DNA of 64,000 nt from Treponema sp. (GCA_017549025.1 JAFYWB010000018.1:1-64000), one strand, 5' to 3'. Shown: positions 7,568 to 17,097, counted from the first letter of the stretch. Notes: a model not told the origin generated them from the letters alone. A program made the numbers and translations.

Positions 7568-9637
7568 ATGAAAAGTATTCGGTCAGTTATTCTGACTCTC
7601 GTACTCATTACAACATCATTGTTTTTTCTTACAATTTCGTTCATCAACTTTCGTTTCTCTCGGGTAATAATTCTTGATCAAACCCACACCCAGCTTATGA
7701 GCACCACAGAGCTTATTGCTCAGGAAACAGACAGCTGGCTGGCACAACGGGTGGCCGAGGTAGAAACTCTGGCACACACTCCCACCGTAAAAAGCTTGAA
7801 TCCCCAAGCCATCAACGACTATCTGATTCAAATGCTGGGTGTTAACGGACTTATGCCAGACTACAGTAGCTTCTGGGTCAGCGACTTGGATGGTAACTGG
7901 TATTCTCCTCTAGGCACCTCTGGAAGCATTGCAGACCGAGATTATTTTTGGGAAATCCTTTCTGTAAAGCGTACCGTTATTTCCAATCCTCTTATCGGAC
8001 GGGCCGACGGGCAGCTGGCCATTGTTGTGGCCGTTCCCATTGAGGTGGACGGACAGATGCAGGCCATCTTGGGTGCAAACGTAAAGGTTGCAGAGCTGGC
8101 AGAAAAAATCAATAGCATTACCATTGGAAAAAACGGCTCCACCCTCCTTCTGCAAAAGAATGGTCTTGTCATTGTAGACAAGGATCAGAATAAAATCTTG
8201 AACTACAATCCCTTTGAGGAACCCACCAGTACCTTGTATACTATCAAAGAGCAGATTGCCGCCAATCAGACTGGAATTGTGGATATACAAAGAGATTCTG
8301 GTATCATCTACGTGTCCTACATTCATTTGGAGAACACAAACTGGACCATGATTTCCTCTGTTCCCGCCAATGATTTCAAGGGGCCTTTGTACGAGCTGTC
8401 ATTTGTCACACTTATTAGCTTCCTACTGATGCTTATTCTGTCTGCCATCATCTATTCCTTCATTTTGAAATACGTACTGGTACGCCCCTTGCAGCAGCTC
8501 AGGGATACCGCCCAGGAATTTGTAAGTGGTGATACCGACTTAACCCACCGCCTCAAGATGAAGTCTCTACGAGAGATTACAGACCTTACCGATAGCTTCA
8601 ACAGTTTTACTGAAAAGGTTCAAAATATTATCGGTGGTATTCAGCTGTCAAAAACACGGCTAGAAAGTGTTGGAAATGAACTGAGAACCAGCTCCTTTGA
8701 AACCGCTTCCTCCATTACCCAGATTGCAGCAGACATTAAAAAGATTAACAGAGAAATTGCTCAGGGAACTCACAGTGTTTCTGAAACAGTTTCTGTTATC
8801 GGCAAGATGTCCTCCAATATCCAAGTATTGGAAGAAAAGATTCAATCCCAATCCCTCCAAGTAACAGAAGCTTCTGCCGCTATAGAAGAAATGCTGGCAA
8901 GTATTCACAATGTAAGTAGCTCCATGGACCACATGGTAGACTCCTTCCAGAGCCTCACTACCGACATTCAATCTGGAAACGAAAAGCAATACGATGTAAA
9001 CCAGCGTATTATGGAAATTGAGCGTCAGTCTCAAATGCTCCATGAAGCAAACATGGTTATTGCCTCCATTGCAGAACAGACAAATATGTTGGCTATGAAT
9101 GCAGCCATTGAAGCTGCCCACGCAGGAGATGCAGGAAAGGGCTTTAGCGTTGTTGCTGACGAAATCCGAAAGCTTTCAGAAACCTCCTCCGAGCAATCCC
9201 GCAACATCGGTAACCAGCTCACCAACATTCATAACTCCATTGAGGATGTGGTATCTGTTTCCGAAGAATCAAGCCAGGTCTTTGCTTCTGTATCCAGCCA
9301 GATTCAAGAAACAAATAATCTGGTGCTTCAGATGAAAAGTGCCATGGACGAGCAGGCTTCTGGTTCACAGCAAATTGGACAGGTGCTGAAGCTGCTAAAC
9401 GACAGTACCTTGGACGTACGAACTGCATCCCAAGAAATGACCGCTGAAAACAAGCAGATTCTGGCAGAAATCCAGACATTGCAATCTTCTACCTCAAGTA
9501 TTGCCTCCACCATGGAAGAGATGGATACTGATGCTCACCGCATTTCCGACAGAGGAAATATCTTGGCAGACATTTCAGAGAAGATGGGACTTACCATCGA
9601 CGATATTTCTGCCCGCTTGAACCAATTCAAAACTTGA
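7568..9637 (+). CDS. Methyl-accepting chemotaxis protein
   Basis: A 689-residue chemoreceptor. N-terminal membrane helix (about 7-28), periplasmic double-Cache-like sensor (about 35-275, with '[20 protein letters not shown]' and 'DRDYFWEIL' typical of dCACHE_1), second helix (about 278-305), HAMP segment beginning near '[15 protein letters not shown]', and a long cytoplasmic coiled coil. The signalling tip '[20 protein letters not shown]' followed by '[16 protein letters not shown]' is fully conserved for CheA/CheW binding. No ligand can be named, though dCACHE_1 receptors often bind amino acids. GGAGG precedes the ATG and a bidirectional terminator follows. Confidence 0.95.
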   Translation: MKSIRSVILTLVLITTSLFFLTISFINFRFSRVIILDQTHTQLMSTTELIAQETDSWLAQRVAEVETLAHTPTVKSLNPQAINDYLIQMLGVNGLMPDYSSFWVSDLDGNWYSPLGTSGSIADRDYFWEILSVKRTVISNPLIGRADGQLAIVVAVPIEVDGQMQAILGANVKVAELAEKINSITIGKNGSTLLLQKNGLVIVDKDQNKILNYNPFEEPTSTLYTIKEQIAANQTGIVDIQRDSGIIYVSYIHLENTNWTMISSVPANDFKGPLYELSFVTLISFLLMLILSAIIYSFILKYVLVRPLQQLRDTAQEFVSGDTDLTHRLKMKSLREITDLTDSFNSFTEKVQNIIGGIQLSKTRLESVGNELRTSSFETASSITQIAADIKKINREIAQGTHSVSETVSVIGKMSSNIQVLEEKIQSQSLQVTEASAAIEEMLASIHNVSSSMDHMVDSFQSLTTDIQSGNEKQYDVNQRIMEIERQSQMLHEANMVIASIAEQTNMLAMNAAIEAAHAGDAGKGFSVVADEIRKLSETSSEQSRNIGNQLTNIHNSIEDVVSVSEESSQVFASVSSQIQETNNLVLQMKSAMDEQASGSQQIGQVLKLLNDSTLDVRTASQEMTAENKQILAEIQTLQSSTSSIASTMEEMDTDAHRISDRGNILADISEKMGLTIDDISARLNQFKT

Positions 9638-9662
9638 TGTATCTAACTTGACCTAAAAAAAC

Positions 9663-9699
9663 AAGGGCCATGGTTTGTTTTCCACAAGCCATGGCCCTT
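9663..9699. terminator. Bidirectional terminator between chemoreceptor and rubredoxin
   Basis: 16-bp inverted repeat (9663-9678 with 9684-9699, one mismatch) with core AAGGGCCATGG, lying between two convergent genes, with A- and T-rich flanks. Confidence 0.75.
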
Positions 9700-9703
9700 T
9701 ACT

Positions 9704-9868
9704 TTACTCTGTTACCACTTCAAAGTAGCTTTTTTTTACGCCACAGAGAGGACAAACCCAGTCATCTGGAATATCCTCAAAGGCAGTGTGTGCCTCAATC
9801 CTTCCGTCTGAATCACCTTCTTCTGGGTCATACACATAGCCACAAATCTTGCATACATACTTTTCCAT
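9704..9868 (-). CDS. Rubredoxin
   Basis: A 54-residue one-electron carrier. Both metal-binding loops are present, 'CKICGY' (C6, C9) and 'CPLCGV' (C39, C42), around the usual 'YDPEEGD' and '[11 protein letters not shown]'. In anaerobes rubredoxin commonly feeds electrons to superoxide reductase, rubrerythrin or flavodiiron proteins during oxygen stress; none of these is in the window, so the partner is unknown. GGGAGG sits four bases before the ATG. A 9-bp direct repeat lies 44-61 bases upstream of the start. Confidence 0.95.
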   Translation of the reverse strand: MEKYVCKICGYVYDPEEGDSDGRIEAHTAFEDIPDDWVCPLCGVKKSYFEVVTE

Positions 9869-9911
9869 AAAACCTCCCAAAGACAGCTTCTTTAAAAATC
9901 TGCCTTCATAA

Positions 9912-9929
9912 GAATAATTAGAATAATTA
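9912..9929. repeat. Tandem 9-bp repeat upstream of rubredoxin
   Basis: GAATAATTA occurs twice head to tail (9912-9920, 9921-9929) in the rubredoxin promoter region. It could be an operator for a redox or metal regulator; on the other side it lies just past the stop of the TPR lipoprotein gene. Confidence 0.35.
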
Positions 9930-9937
9930 CAAAGCTG

Positions 9938-11668
9938 CTATTTCAGCAGTGCCTCTAATTCCGTGTTAAGACGCAGGATTTCCTGGTCGTTGGTGTTCAA
10001 TGCCACCACCTGCTTCAAGTAATACTGGGCCTTTCGATAATCCTTACGATCAAAGTAATACCGATACAGCTCAAACAGGGCATCTGTATTTCTGGGATTG
10101 GCCGTAAGACTTTGCCGTAGGTCTGCCAGCTTGTCCGTATCGTTGGTGGTAAGCAGACTCCGCTGGTAGTACAAAAAGCTTTTCAGCTGGGAAGATGCAC
10201 TGGGCAAAAGGCTTGCAATCAAGGAACGAACCTCCCCCTGATTTCCCGCCGCAGCTTGCACTCGAATATACAATTCCTTTACATCATCGGAATTAGGCTG
10301 CTCAAGATACAGCTGCTTCACTGCATCTTGAGCTTCTCCCACCCGATTTACTCCAAGACAGGCTTGAATATACAGGATTTTTTGGGCAAGGCTGACGTTA
10401 TCATTTTTCATCAGCTGGGAAACATTGGTATATGCCTTATTCCAGTCCTTGTGAGCTAGGGCATCCTTGGCTCGAATAAAAATTGCTTCTTGGTTGTTTG
10501 GCTCCCGTTGCAGGATTTCATCTGCCAATTCACCAGCAGTTTTGCCCCGCACGGTATTTCCAGTCACAGTGGCTAAGTTTGCTGCTGCCAAAATCACAGC
10601 AGAATCATTAGGATACAATTCCAACGCCTGCTCTACGGTGGCAGCAGCAGCAACAGGATTCTTGTTCCACTCATTCTGGATGCGAGACCGCAGCAACAGG
10701 TAATCCTTAGAAACCTTATCCACCCGAGCATAAATGTCCAGCAGGGAAACAGCCTTCACGTAGTTGCCCTGATCCATCAAAACCTCTACCCGCAGCAGCA
10801 GGAACTGGGAATTTTCAGGCTCCTGCTGTAGCACCTGGTTGATATAGCTTTCTGCCAGAGCATAGTTTCCCCGCTTAATAGCAACCTGAGAAAGGAGCTT
10901 CAAGAGCTTCAAATTTCCGGGGAAAATTGACAGCATTTCACTGGCAATATCTTGAGCTTTCTCGTAATTTCCCTGCAAATACAGCACGTTGGCAAAGGCA
11001 TAATTTACTTCGAGGCACTCTTCCGCCAACTCTGCAGCCTGTTCGTACATTCTGCGACTGGAATTTAAGTCCCCCATCCTTTGGTACAGGGTTCCCAAAA
11101 GATACTGTACCAAAACAGAATCAGGTTTAAGCTCCAGCGCTGCAGAAAGAGCTGCCTGAGATTGATTGTAATAGTCAGTTTGGCTGCTGGAAGAGGTCAG
11201 CAGTACCAAGGAAGGAAGCACCATGGTAAAAAAGTCAGTGTTTCCTGTGTTCACATCGTAGATTCCCATTTTGGCAGAATCGATTGCTCCAGTGTAGGCG
11301 TTTGCCTCGATATCCGTGGGAATGGAAATACCATTTTGCTCAGAAGGCCACACAATGGACATGAGGGATGAGGCCACTGCTAAGATGATTTTTTCGCTTT
11401 GGGTGGAAGGATTTCTGATTTTTGCTGCAGCCCGACGAATGGAGGCAGGAGAACCAAGCTCCATGTCCTGCATAATGCTTTTGTCAGAAAAGGCAAAAAA
11501 TCCCTGCTCTTGAATCTCTGGCACAAACAAAGGAGTTGCCACGGTGGTATCCACCACAGGCTCCTCCTCCACCGTGGGAGTGCTTCCACAGGACACCAGC
11601 AGGAGAAGCACCAAGAGAAAAATTCCAGATATACTGTACTGAAAAGAGATTCTGGTGAAGGGGTGCAT
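9938..11668 (-). CDS. TPR-repeat lipoprotein
   Basis: 576 residues. A type II signal peptide ends in 'LLLLVSCGSTPT' (lipobox VSC), followed by an acidic linker and a helical protein built of tetratricopeptide repeats, e.g. 'VQYLLGTLYQRMGDLNSSRR', 'FANVLYLQGNYEKAQDIASE', 'VAIKRGNYALAESYINQVLQ' and a last repeat 'YFDRKDYRKAQYYLKQVVAL'. It is probably a membrane-anchored scaffold for envelope assembly; no enzymatic motif is seen. The ATG shares one base with the stop of the upstream membrane-protein gene (TGATG), so the two are co-expressed. Confidence 0.8.
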   Translation of the reverse strand: MHPFTRISFQYSISGIFLLVLLLLVSCGSTPTVEEEPVVDTTVATPLFVPEIQEQGFFAFSDKSIMQDMELGSPASIRRAAAKIRNPSTQSEKIILAVASSLMSIVWPSEQNGISIPTDIEANAYTGAIDSAKMGIYDVNTGNTDFFTMVLPSLVLLTSSSSQTDYYNQSQAALSAALELKPDSVLVQYLLGTLYQRMGDLNSSRRMYEQAAELAEECLEVNYAFANVLYLQGNYEKAQDIASEMLSIFPGNLKLLKLLSQVAIKRGNYALAESYINQVLQQEPENSQFLLLRVEVLMDQGNYVKAVSLLDIYARVDKVSKDYLLLRSRIQNEWNKNPVAAAATVEQALELYPNDSAVILAAANLATVTGNTVRGKTAGELADEILQREPNNQEAIFIRAKDALAHKDWNKAYTNVSQLMKNDNVSLAQKILYIQACLGVNRVGEAQDAVKQLYLEQPNSDDVKELYIRVQAAAGNQGEVRSLIASLLPSASSQLKSFLYYQRSLLTTNDTDKLADLRQSLTANPRNTDALFELYRYYFDRKDYRKAQYYLKQVVALNTNDQEILRLNTELEALLK

Positions 11669-12276
11669 CAATTTATGTCATCCAAATCAGTGAAGTCATC
11701 CTCCACATCTTCCAGCTGAATCTTGTTGGCATTCCAGACAAAGAATAACACCACAAGACAAAATCCAGCGGCAATCAGCACCAAGGGCCACCAACGGCTG
11801 GCAAGCTGCCAAAAAGGCTCCTCTATAATATCCAGTGAAAACAGAAGACAGAACACACCCAACAACACTAAAGACACAGGAGGAACCAGTTGAGAGGTTC
11901 TAATACTCCGATCCACGTAAAAACCAGAAGCGAACAGGGCAAAGCCACCGATAATAACCGTTACTGGCCACAATGCGTCCAGAGAATAGGGAATGAATTT
12001 TGTATCGATACAAAAAAAGAGGATTCCATTCAGCAACAGGAAAAGGCCAGTAAAAATCAGGGACTTTCGCTGCAGCTTTACCAAAGAAACGAAAAGAAGG
12101 CCACCGCCCAAAATTGCCCAAATCAAATGACGGAAGGCAGTAAGCTTTAGCTCAATATCCACCGCCAGTGCCACCAATAGCACCAAGCCCAGCAACACAA
12201 AGGCAATACCAGTACCCAACAGCAGATTAAAGGAAGTCTTTTGCTTCTGTTTGTTCAGATTTTTTCGCTTGCTCAT
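11668..12276 (-). CDS. Multi-spanning membrane protein of unknown function
   Basis: 202 residues with a basic N-terminus ('MSKRKNLNKQKQK'), about six hydrophobic helices and an acidic C-terminal tail ('EDVEDDFTDLDD'). The spacing of paired helices recalls LiaI/LiaF-type or DUF5668 membrane domains, but I cannot assign a family firmly. The ATG at 12276 is chosen for its basic start and the AAGGGGGC upstream; an in-frame ATG at 12300 behind GGTGA would add eight residues. Coupled to the TPR lipoprotein gene by a one-base overlap. Its promoter shares its -35 bases with the divergent gene at 12369. Confidence 0.65.
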   Translation of the reverse strand: MSKRKNLNKQKQKTSFNLLLGTGIAFVLLGLVLLVALAVDIELKLTAFRHLIWAILGGGLLFVSLVKLQRKSLIFTGLFLLLNGILFFCIDTKFIPYSLDALWPVTVIIGGFALFASGFYVDRSIRTSQLVPPVSLVLLGVFCLLFSLDIIEEPFWQLASRWWPLVLIAAGFCLVVLFFVWNANKIQLEDVEDDFTDLDDIN

Positions 12277-12311
12277 ATCCTTCTGCCCCCTTGGATACAT
12301 AATTTCACCAT

Positions 12312-12340
12312 AGAATACACTATGATGGCCGTCTTGCCAA
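12312..12340 (-). promoter_or_regulatory. Minus-strand member of a shared -35 divergent promoter pair
   Basis: -35 TTGGCA (12340-12335), 17-bp spacer, -10 TATTCT (12317-12312). The -35 occupies the same bases as the plus-strand -35 at 12334-12339. Confidence 0.5.
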
Positions 12341-12362
12341 TAACCTATGACCATGATAGAAT
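12334..12362 (+). promoter_or_regulatory. Plus-strand member of the divergent pair, predicted leaderless
   Basis: -35 TTGCCA (12334-12339), 17-bp spacer, -10 TAGAAT (12357-12362), six A residues, then the ATG at 12369. Confidence 0.6.
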
Positions 12363-12368
12363 AAAAAA

Positions 12369-13412
12369 ATGTCACGAACTATTGTCCTGTTCACTGCAAA
12401 GATTTTACTCGGCATATTTGCAGTTTTTTGTATAGCTGGATGTGATTCAGCCACCTCGTTTTCTGAGACACAACAACAACTTTACGACATTTTAGAGCAG
12501 CAGGAGCTGCCTCCCGAAAGCAGATATACCATCATCAACCGCATTGCAAACAACCTTTTGGCAGCAGAGGAATACAACCAGCTTATCATCTTCCTTACCA
12601 GCTACGTGGAGGAAAATCCGGGAGATACCTACAATGCCTACTGGCTACTGATGACTGCCTACGTGTACATGCAGCTGGAAGCAAAGCCCATGGCAGAATA
12701 TTACTTTGACAGAATCATCAACACCTGCCAGGATTTAGAAGTACAAGGTCAGTCCATCCACTTTCTCTGTCTCCAAAACCTGATTCAAATCAGTCAGGAT
12801 TCCACCCACCGAATCAGCTACTTTACCGAAATAATCGATCGTTTTCCCCAGCTGGTAAACACCACGGAGCTGTACTATCGACTGGCGGTGGAATACGAAA
12901 ATGAAGGTGAATGGGACTTGGCACTAAAATCCTACACAGACTTTTTGGCCCAAGAGGATGCCTCCACCATCCAGATTACTGGAGAACCCACCGCCTATAC
13001 CAATGCCCAGCGCCTAGTAGACTTTAACGATTCTCCCAAAGACTGGACCTTTGAAAGCTTGGAAGCTTTGGAAAAAGCGGTAAAGCAGGCCATTACCAAC
13101 TACAACTACAAGTCCCTAGACAAGTACAAGTCTAAGGTAAACTTTTTTGCCATGTCTTGGCGTCAGGACATGTACGACACCAACAGCCAGGAAGACTTCT
13201 CCATGCAGGGCTTTATGCGTGGAAACAGAATCCGCTACAATGCAGAGCTAGATGAAGCCTCCAACCCCAACGAAGCCTATCTTCGTACCTGGGGCTGGAA
13301 CAACTACGTTTCCGTGTGGTACCTTTACTTCCGCAAGGTAAACTTTCCCATTGACCCAGAAATCCACGGTCGCTGGGAGTGGGCGGGCATCTACTATGGT
13401 GAAATGCTATGA
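12369..13412 (+). CDS. TPR-like lipoprotein, first gene of the envelope operon
   Basis: 347 residues with a lipoprotein signal 'FAVFCIAGCDSATS' (lipobox IAGC) and a mainly helical body with TPR-like pairs ('AYWLLMTAYVYMQLEAKPMA', 'LYYRLAVEYENEGEWDLALK'). The last 70 residues, with 'MRGNRIRYNAELDEA' and 'RTWGWNNYVSVWYLYFRKVN', are not repeat-like. No known enzymatic motif. It overlaps the transglycosylase gene by ATGA, and the OmpA-domain gene follows 10 bases later, so it may anchor or guide peptidoglycan remodelling (inference). The start lacks a Shine-Dalgarno sequence and lies six bases after a -10 box. Confidence 0.75.
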   Translation: MSRTIVLFTAKILLGIFAVFCIAGCDSATSFSETQQQLYDILEQQELPPESRYTIINRIANNLLAAEEYNQLIIFLTSYVEENPGDTYNAYWLLMTAYVYMQLEAKPMAEYYFDRIINTCQDLEVQGQSIHFLCLQNLIQISQDSTHRISYFTEIIDRFPQLVNTTELYYRLAVEYENEGEWDLALKSYTDFLAQEDASTIQITGEPTAYTNAQRLVDFNDSPKDWTFESLEALEKAVKQAITNYNYKSLDKYKSKVNFFAMSWRQDMYDTNSQEDFSMQGFMRGNRIRYNAELDEASNPNEAYLRTWGWNNYVSVWYLYFRKVNFPIDPEIHGRWEWAGIYYGEML

Positions 13413-14611
13413 CAAAGCTCCAGCAGAATATGACGGCTTTCTTGGTGGCTCTCTCCTTGGGTGCCACTCCCCTGTGGCCTCAGAAGGCTTCAGCAGCGGA
13501 GGATTCCCAGACCACACAAGAAGTCCCAGCTCCAGCACCCCAAGAAGAAGCTGCTGAAAGTTCAAACCAGAGCAAGGTACAAGAAGAAGCTGAGCCCCAA
13601 GAAGAAGTAGATTTGCCACAAGAGGCTCAAGAACAAGATGAAGAACAGCGACCTCCACGAAAGGAGCTGGACATTCACACCCCGGAGCATATCCACATTC
13701 AAAAATATTTGACAGAATACCAAAAGCCCTTTGGTACCCGCTGGCTTACCTCTGTACTGGAATCTGGCGCACCTTACCGCATGTATGCCCGCCAGCAGCT
13801 GGCCCTGAACAATATGCCTGCCAGCCTAGAATATCTGCCCGTGGTGGAGTCTGAATACAAGGTGTCCGCCAAGTCCAAGTCGGGAGCCTTGGGAATCTGG
13901 CAGTTTATGGAAAACAGCATTTACCCCTTTTTGGAAAAAAACCAATGGGTAGACGAGCGACTTGACCCTTGGAAATCCACCGATGCCGCCATCAAAAAGC
14001 TGCAGGACAACTACAACATGTTTGGAGACTGGGCCCTTGCCTTGGCAGCCTACAATTATGGAGCCGGTGGACTGCGACGTGTCATTAAATCTTCTGGCGG
14101 CGTGGACAACTTTTGGGACTTGGCCGACCAAGGTCGTCTCAGTAACCAAACTATTTTGTACGTGCCTAAGTTCCTAGCAGTGGCAGAAATCGTTACCAAT
14201 CAGGAGCATTACGGCTTGGAATTCCCCGAAGTTACCGAAGCAGACCTTATCCAATGGGATGAAGTAACCACAAAACGCTCCGTTCCCCTGCAAATGCTGG
14301 CAAAGGAGCTGAACATCGATGTGAGCATCCTGAAATTCCTCAATCCAGCCCTGATTCTAGGAAGAACGCCCCCTGCCATGGAATACACCATGCGAGTTCC
14401 CCTGGGAATGAAGGAAGAGGCAGAAAAGGCCATTAGCAACATGGTGCTTCCTACCTACGAGCATACCTACAAGGTTGTGAAGGGAGATACACTGTGGGGC
14501 ATTTCTCGCCGCTATGGACTGACGGTGGCAGACATTTGTGACGCAAATAACCTTGAAGAAAACGCAATTTTACCTATTGGGAAGACCTTGTATATACCGA
14601 TAATAGAATGA
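13409..14611 (+). CDS. MltD-like lytic transglycosylase with LysM domain
   Basis: 400 residues: a signal peptide (about 1-30, 'MTAFLVALSLGATPLWPQKA'), a long Glu/Gln/Pro-rich low-complexity linker (about 31-80), an SLT domain and one C-terminal LysM. The catalytic glutamate lies in 'YLPVVESEYKVSAKSKSGAL' with 'GIWQFM' following, as in MltD and Slt families. 'ALAAYNYGAGGLRRVI' is the SLT motif III. The LysM reads 'YKVVKGDTLWGISRRYGLTV'. It cleaves peptidoglycan glycan strands in the periplasm, probably for growth or flagellar passage. The start overlaps the upstream lipoprotein stop by four bases. Confidence 0.93.
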   Translation: MTKLQQNMTAFLVALSLGATPLWPQKASAAEDSQTTQEVPAPAPQEEAAESSNQSKVQEEAEPQEEVDLPQEAQEQDEEQRPPRKELDIHTPEHIHIQKYLTEYQKPFGTRWLTSVLESGAPYRMYARQQLALNNMPASLEYLPVVESEYKVSAKSKSGALGIWQFMENSIYPFLEKNQWVDERLDPWKSTDAAIKKLQDNYNMFGDWALALAAYNYGAGGLRRVIKSSGGVDNFWDLADQGRLSNQTILYVPKFLAVAEIVTNQEHYGLEFPEVTEADLIQWDEVTTKRSVPLQMLAKELNIDVSILKFLNPALILGRTPPAMEYTMRVPLGMKEEAEKAISNMVLPTYEHTYKVVKGDTLWGISRRYGLTVADICDANNLEENAILPIGKTLYIPIIE

Positions 14612-14621
14612 GGTGAAACTC

Positions 14622-16001
14622 GTGAAACGCTATTATTCAAGTATTGTACGCAGGCTTTTTATTGGCTGCCTTCTTTCTTTTAGTATAATTTTTTCTCTGT
14701 CGGCACAATCTGTTAGCTCCGAAAGCATGGTGGACTGGACAAACCGCACCTTTACCTCCACCTTGAATCTGGACATGAAGCAGGCAAACCTTTCTTTTCC
14801 CACAGGAAAAAACACTGCCACCAACAGAATGAACAGCCAACTGCCCCTTCTTATAAAGGATCCCTTGCTGTCACTGAAGGTAGATTCAAGCTACACCCTC
14901 AACGACATGATCGTAAACGATATGTTGTCCTTTGACAGCATTTCATCCATTATCGAAGCTGGCACAAAATCACCTGCCATTTTTAGCCAAACAGGGCTGG
15001 CCCTCAACATGAACCACCAGATGAATCTGGCTACTATCGGCATCCTCATGATAAAGCATCGGTATCCCTACAGTCCTAAGGAACCAATTCAGCAGGTGGC
15101 CAGCCGCCAGTATACTGGAATCATCATTGACGCACGAGGCAGCCTTCCAGTACAGGGTGAATTTGTGCAGGATCAAGTTGATCCCTGCTTTTTTCCCACA
15201 ATCTGGGACGACAACATGAACCTGCTCTACGAAAAAAACATGACCAATGCTGCCATTGCACAAAAGGAAGGCATTGTTCACTACGATTATTCTGATGATG
15301 AATCTCGTTATAGAGACCGAATTGGAAACGATCCCCTGCGCATCAGAGCACGAAAGGTCTACGGCGTCAACAGAACTGATCCTGTTATTTCTCGTAACGA
15401 TGCCCTCAAGATTTTGTCCATTCCCGAAAACATCCAGCTTTTGAACGAAGGGCGTGTGGTAATTCTTCTGGACGAGGAACGATTAATTCACCCTGTGGCC
15501 ACACCCAGCAAGGATGAAGCTTACTACGTTGTACTCCGTGAGCTGAAGAAATTCATCTACGATGACAAGGTGGAAGACGTGGAGATTCGTGATGATGCAC
15601 GAGGAATCCAGATTTCTGTTCAGAACCTGAAGTTTGTGGCAGATTCCTCCGAGCTTTTGGCAGAGGAAGAGCCTCGTTTGAATGAGCTGGCAGAAATGAT
15701 TCGTACCGTTATGGAATCTCAGGAATACACCGTTACAGTAGAAGGCCACACCGCCAGTGTTGGAAAACCCACTGGTGAGTTGAACCTGTCCATTGAACGA
15801 GCTCAGGCTATTATTCAGGCTATGGAAAAGCGTGGCATTGACACCTCTCAGTTCACCTATCGGGGATACGGTGGAACAGTGCCACTGGGAGACAACGATA
15901 CTGCTGAAGGTCGGGCCATGAACCGTCGTGTGGAAATTATGATTATTCCCAAGCAGACCTATATTCAGCGGAGTGTGGACAATCCTCCCACAATGCAATA
16001 A
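14622..16001 (+). CDS. OmpA-domain envelope protein
   Basis: 459 residues with signal peptide 'CLLSFSIIFSLSAQS', a treponeme-like N-terminal region of about 300 residues of unknown fold, and a C-terminal OmpA-like peptidoglycan-binding domain ('FVADSSELLAEEEPRLNELA', 'EGHTASVG', 'LNLSIERAQAIIQAMEKRGI', 'RAMNRRVEIMI'). The layout recalls T. pallidum Tp0624. The diaminopimelate-binding Asp of the GHTD motif is Ala here (A378), while the Arg of LSxxRA is kept (R393), so cell-wall binding may be altered. The GTG at 14622 has AGGTGA five bases upstream; a GTG at 14613 overlaps that site. Third gene of the envelope operon. Confidence 0.88.
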   Translation: MKRYYSSIVRRLFIGCLLSFSIIFSLSAQSVSSESMVDWTNRTFTSTLNLDMKQANLSFPTGKNTATNRMNSQLPLLIKDPLLSLKVDSSYTLNDMIVNDMLSFDSISSIIEAGTKSPAIFSQTGLALNMNHQMNLATIGILMIKHRYPYSPKEPIQQVASRQYTGIIIDARGSLPVQGEFVQDQVDPCFFPTIWDDNMNLLYEKNMTNAAIAQKEGIVHYDYSDDESRYRDRIGNDPLRIRARKVYGVNRTDPVISRNDALKILSIPENIQLLNEGRVVILLDEERLIHPVATPSKDEAYYVVLRELKKFIYDDKVEDVEIRDDARGIQISVQNLKFVADSSELLAEEEPRLNELAEMIRTVMESQEYTVTVEGHTASVGKPTGELNLSIERAQAIIQAMEKRGIDTSQFTYRGYGGTVPLGDNDTAEGRAMNRRVEIMIIPKQTYIQRSVDNPPTMQ

Positions 16002-16051
16002 CAGCTCTCAAGGCTGTCGGCAAAACAGCCGAACAAAAATGTGTATACGAC

Positions 16052-16092
16052 AGACTTATCTTGGCATGACACCTACTGAGTAAGTCTTTTTT
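16052..16092 (+). terminator. First of two tandem terminator hairpins after the OmpA operon
   Basis: AGACTTA (16052-16058) pairs with TAAGTCT (16081-16087), followed by a T-run. Confidence 0.5.
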
Positions 16093-16146
16093 GGGAAATG
16101 GTAGCCCAAGCCCCTTTCTTGGCCTGCCATTTCCTTATTTTTTTTC
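16093..16146 (+). terminator. Main intrinsic terminator of the OmpA operon
   Basis: Stem GGAAATGG-CCCAAG (16094-16110) with CTTGG-CCATTTCC (16118-16134), then TTATTTTTTTT. Confidence 0.8.
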
Positions 16147-16176
16147 AAAAAACGTCTTTTTTCTGTTGTTCATCCC

Positions 16177-16182
16177 TATAAT
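16177..16182 (+). promoter_or_regulatory. -10 box of the lipoprotein pair, predicted leaderless
   Basis: Perfect TATAAT ending six bases before the ATG at 16189. The -35 is weak (GTCTTT at 17 bp), unlike the other leaderless promoters here. Confidence 0.45.
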
Positions 16183-16188
16183 ATTTAT

Positions 16189-17097
16189 ATGAAGCATTAC
16201 ATTTTTAATTTTTTCCTCTCTGCAAAAATTTTCTGCAAGCTATTCCTTGTAGGTGCATTGATTTTGGCTGTCGTCTGTCTGGAAACAGGCTGTTCCCTTC
16301 CTTCTGGAAATTTTGAACCAGTGGAGCTCCTTCCTGGCTGGAAAAAAGAAACGGTAGAAATCACCCTTCCAGAGTATCCTGCCGAAACGCACCCACCTTT
16401 GGTTGGCTGGAAAATCCTCTATTGGAACCAGGACGGTGGTAGCACCCAGTATCTTTCTGCCAACCAACAGCAGCTGTCCATCACCATGGAAAAAAATATT
16501 CCCACCGCTATTCTATGTTATCCCCTTACTGCTGTGGCAGAAAGCACCGTAAGCTTTTTCCACCCAGCCGGCTGCATCTATCCCTACAGCCACCAAGCAA
16601 GCTGGGAAGAAGGCTTTACCGCAGAAACCTTTTTTCAACTGGCTCAATCAAAATCACTGGAAGATCTTCAGTCCTCTCCCCTGCTGCGATTCAACTGGAG
16701 TCGCCTTACCCAACAAATCACCAAGAAGTTTCAGCAAGCGCAGGAAAAAGGAACTATTTTTAGCCCTTGGTTTCTGCAGCAGGAGCTACTCAAGGCTCAC
16801 ATTCAGCAGGGAACTGCCTCCACGAGAAGCATCAAAACGGAGACACTTCAACAGTTGGAACAAACAGAGCTACAGGAACAGGCTCACCAACAAGAGGCTA
16901 CTCCTAAGCAGCTGTATTATCGCTATATTCCCTTGGCTACGGTACAGGAAACAATCTATTTTCCCCAAACTGAAGGCTATACAATTCATCAAGAAAATGC
17001 CTTTTTGTGTGAGGATGAGATTGTATCCTGTTTCACGAAAAAAAATCAGAAGCCAGTACTTGTCACAATAGGCATTGAAAGGTACACTGATAGGTAA
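16189..17097 (+). CDS. Lipoprotein of unknown function
   Basis: 302 residues. A hydrophobic signal ends at 'VVCLETGCSLPSG' (lipobox ETGC). The N-terminal third is beta-rich, including 'HPPLVGWKILYWNQDGGS', and resembles an Ig-like or carboxypeptidase-regulatory-like fold. A Gln/Glu-rich helical stretch lies near 215-240. I do not recognise a family. Its stop shares a base with the next ATG (TAATG), so the two lipoproteins are made together and may form a complex. No Shine-Dalgarno; TATAAT lies six bases upstream. Confidence 0.65.
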   Translation: MKHYIFNFFLSAKIFCKLFLVGALILAVVCLETGCSLPSGNFEPVELLPGWKKETVEITLPEYPAETHPPLVGWKILYWNQDGGSTQYLSANQQQLSITMEKNIPTAILCYPLTAVAESTVSFFHPAGCIYPYSHQASWEEGFTAETFFQLAQSKSLEDLQSSPLLRFNWSRLTQQITKKFQQAQEKGTIFSPWFLQQELLKAHIQQGTASTRSIKTETLQQLEQTELQEQAHQQEATPKQLYYRYIPLATVQETIYFPQTEGYTIHQENAFLCEDEIVSCFTKKNQKPVLVTIGIERYTDR

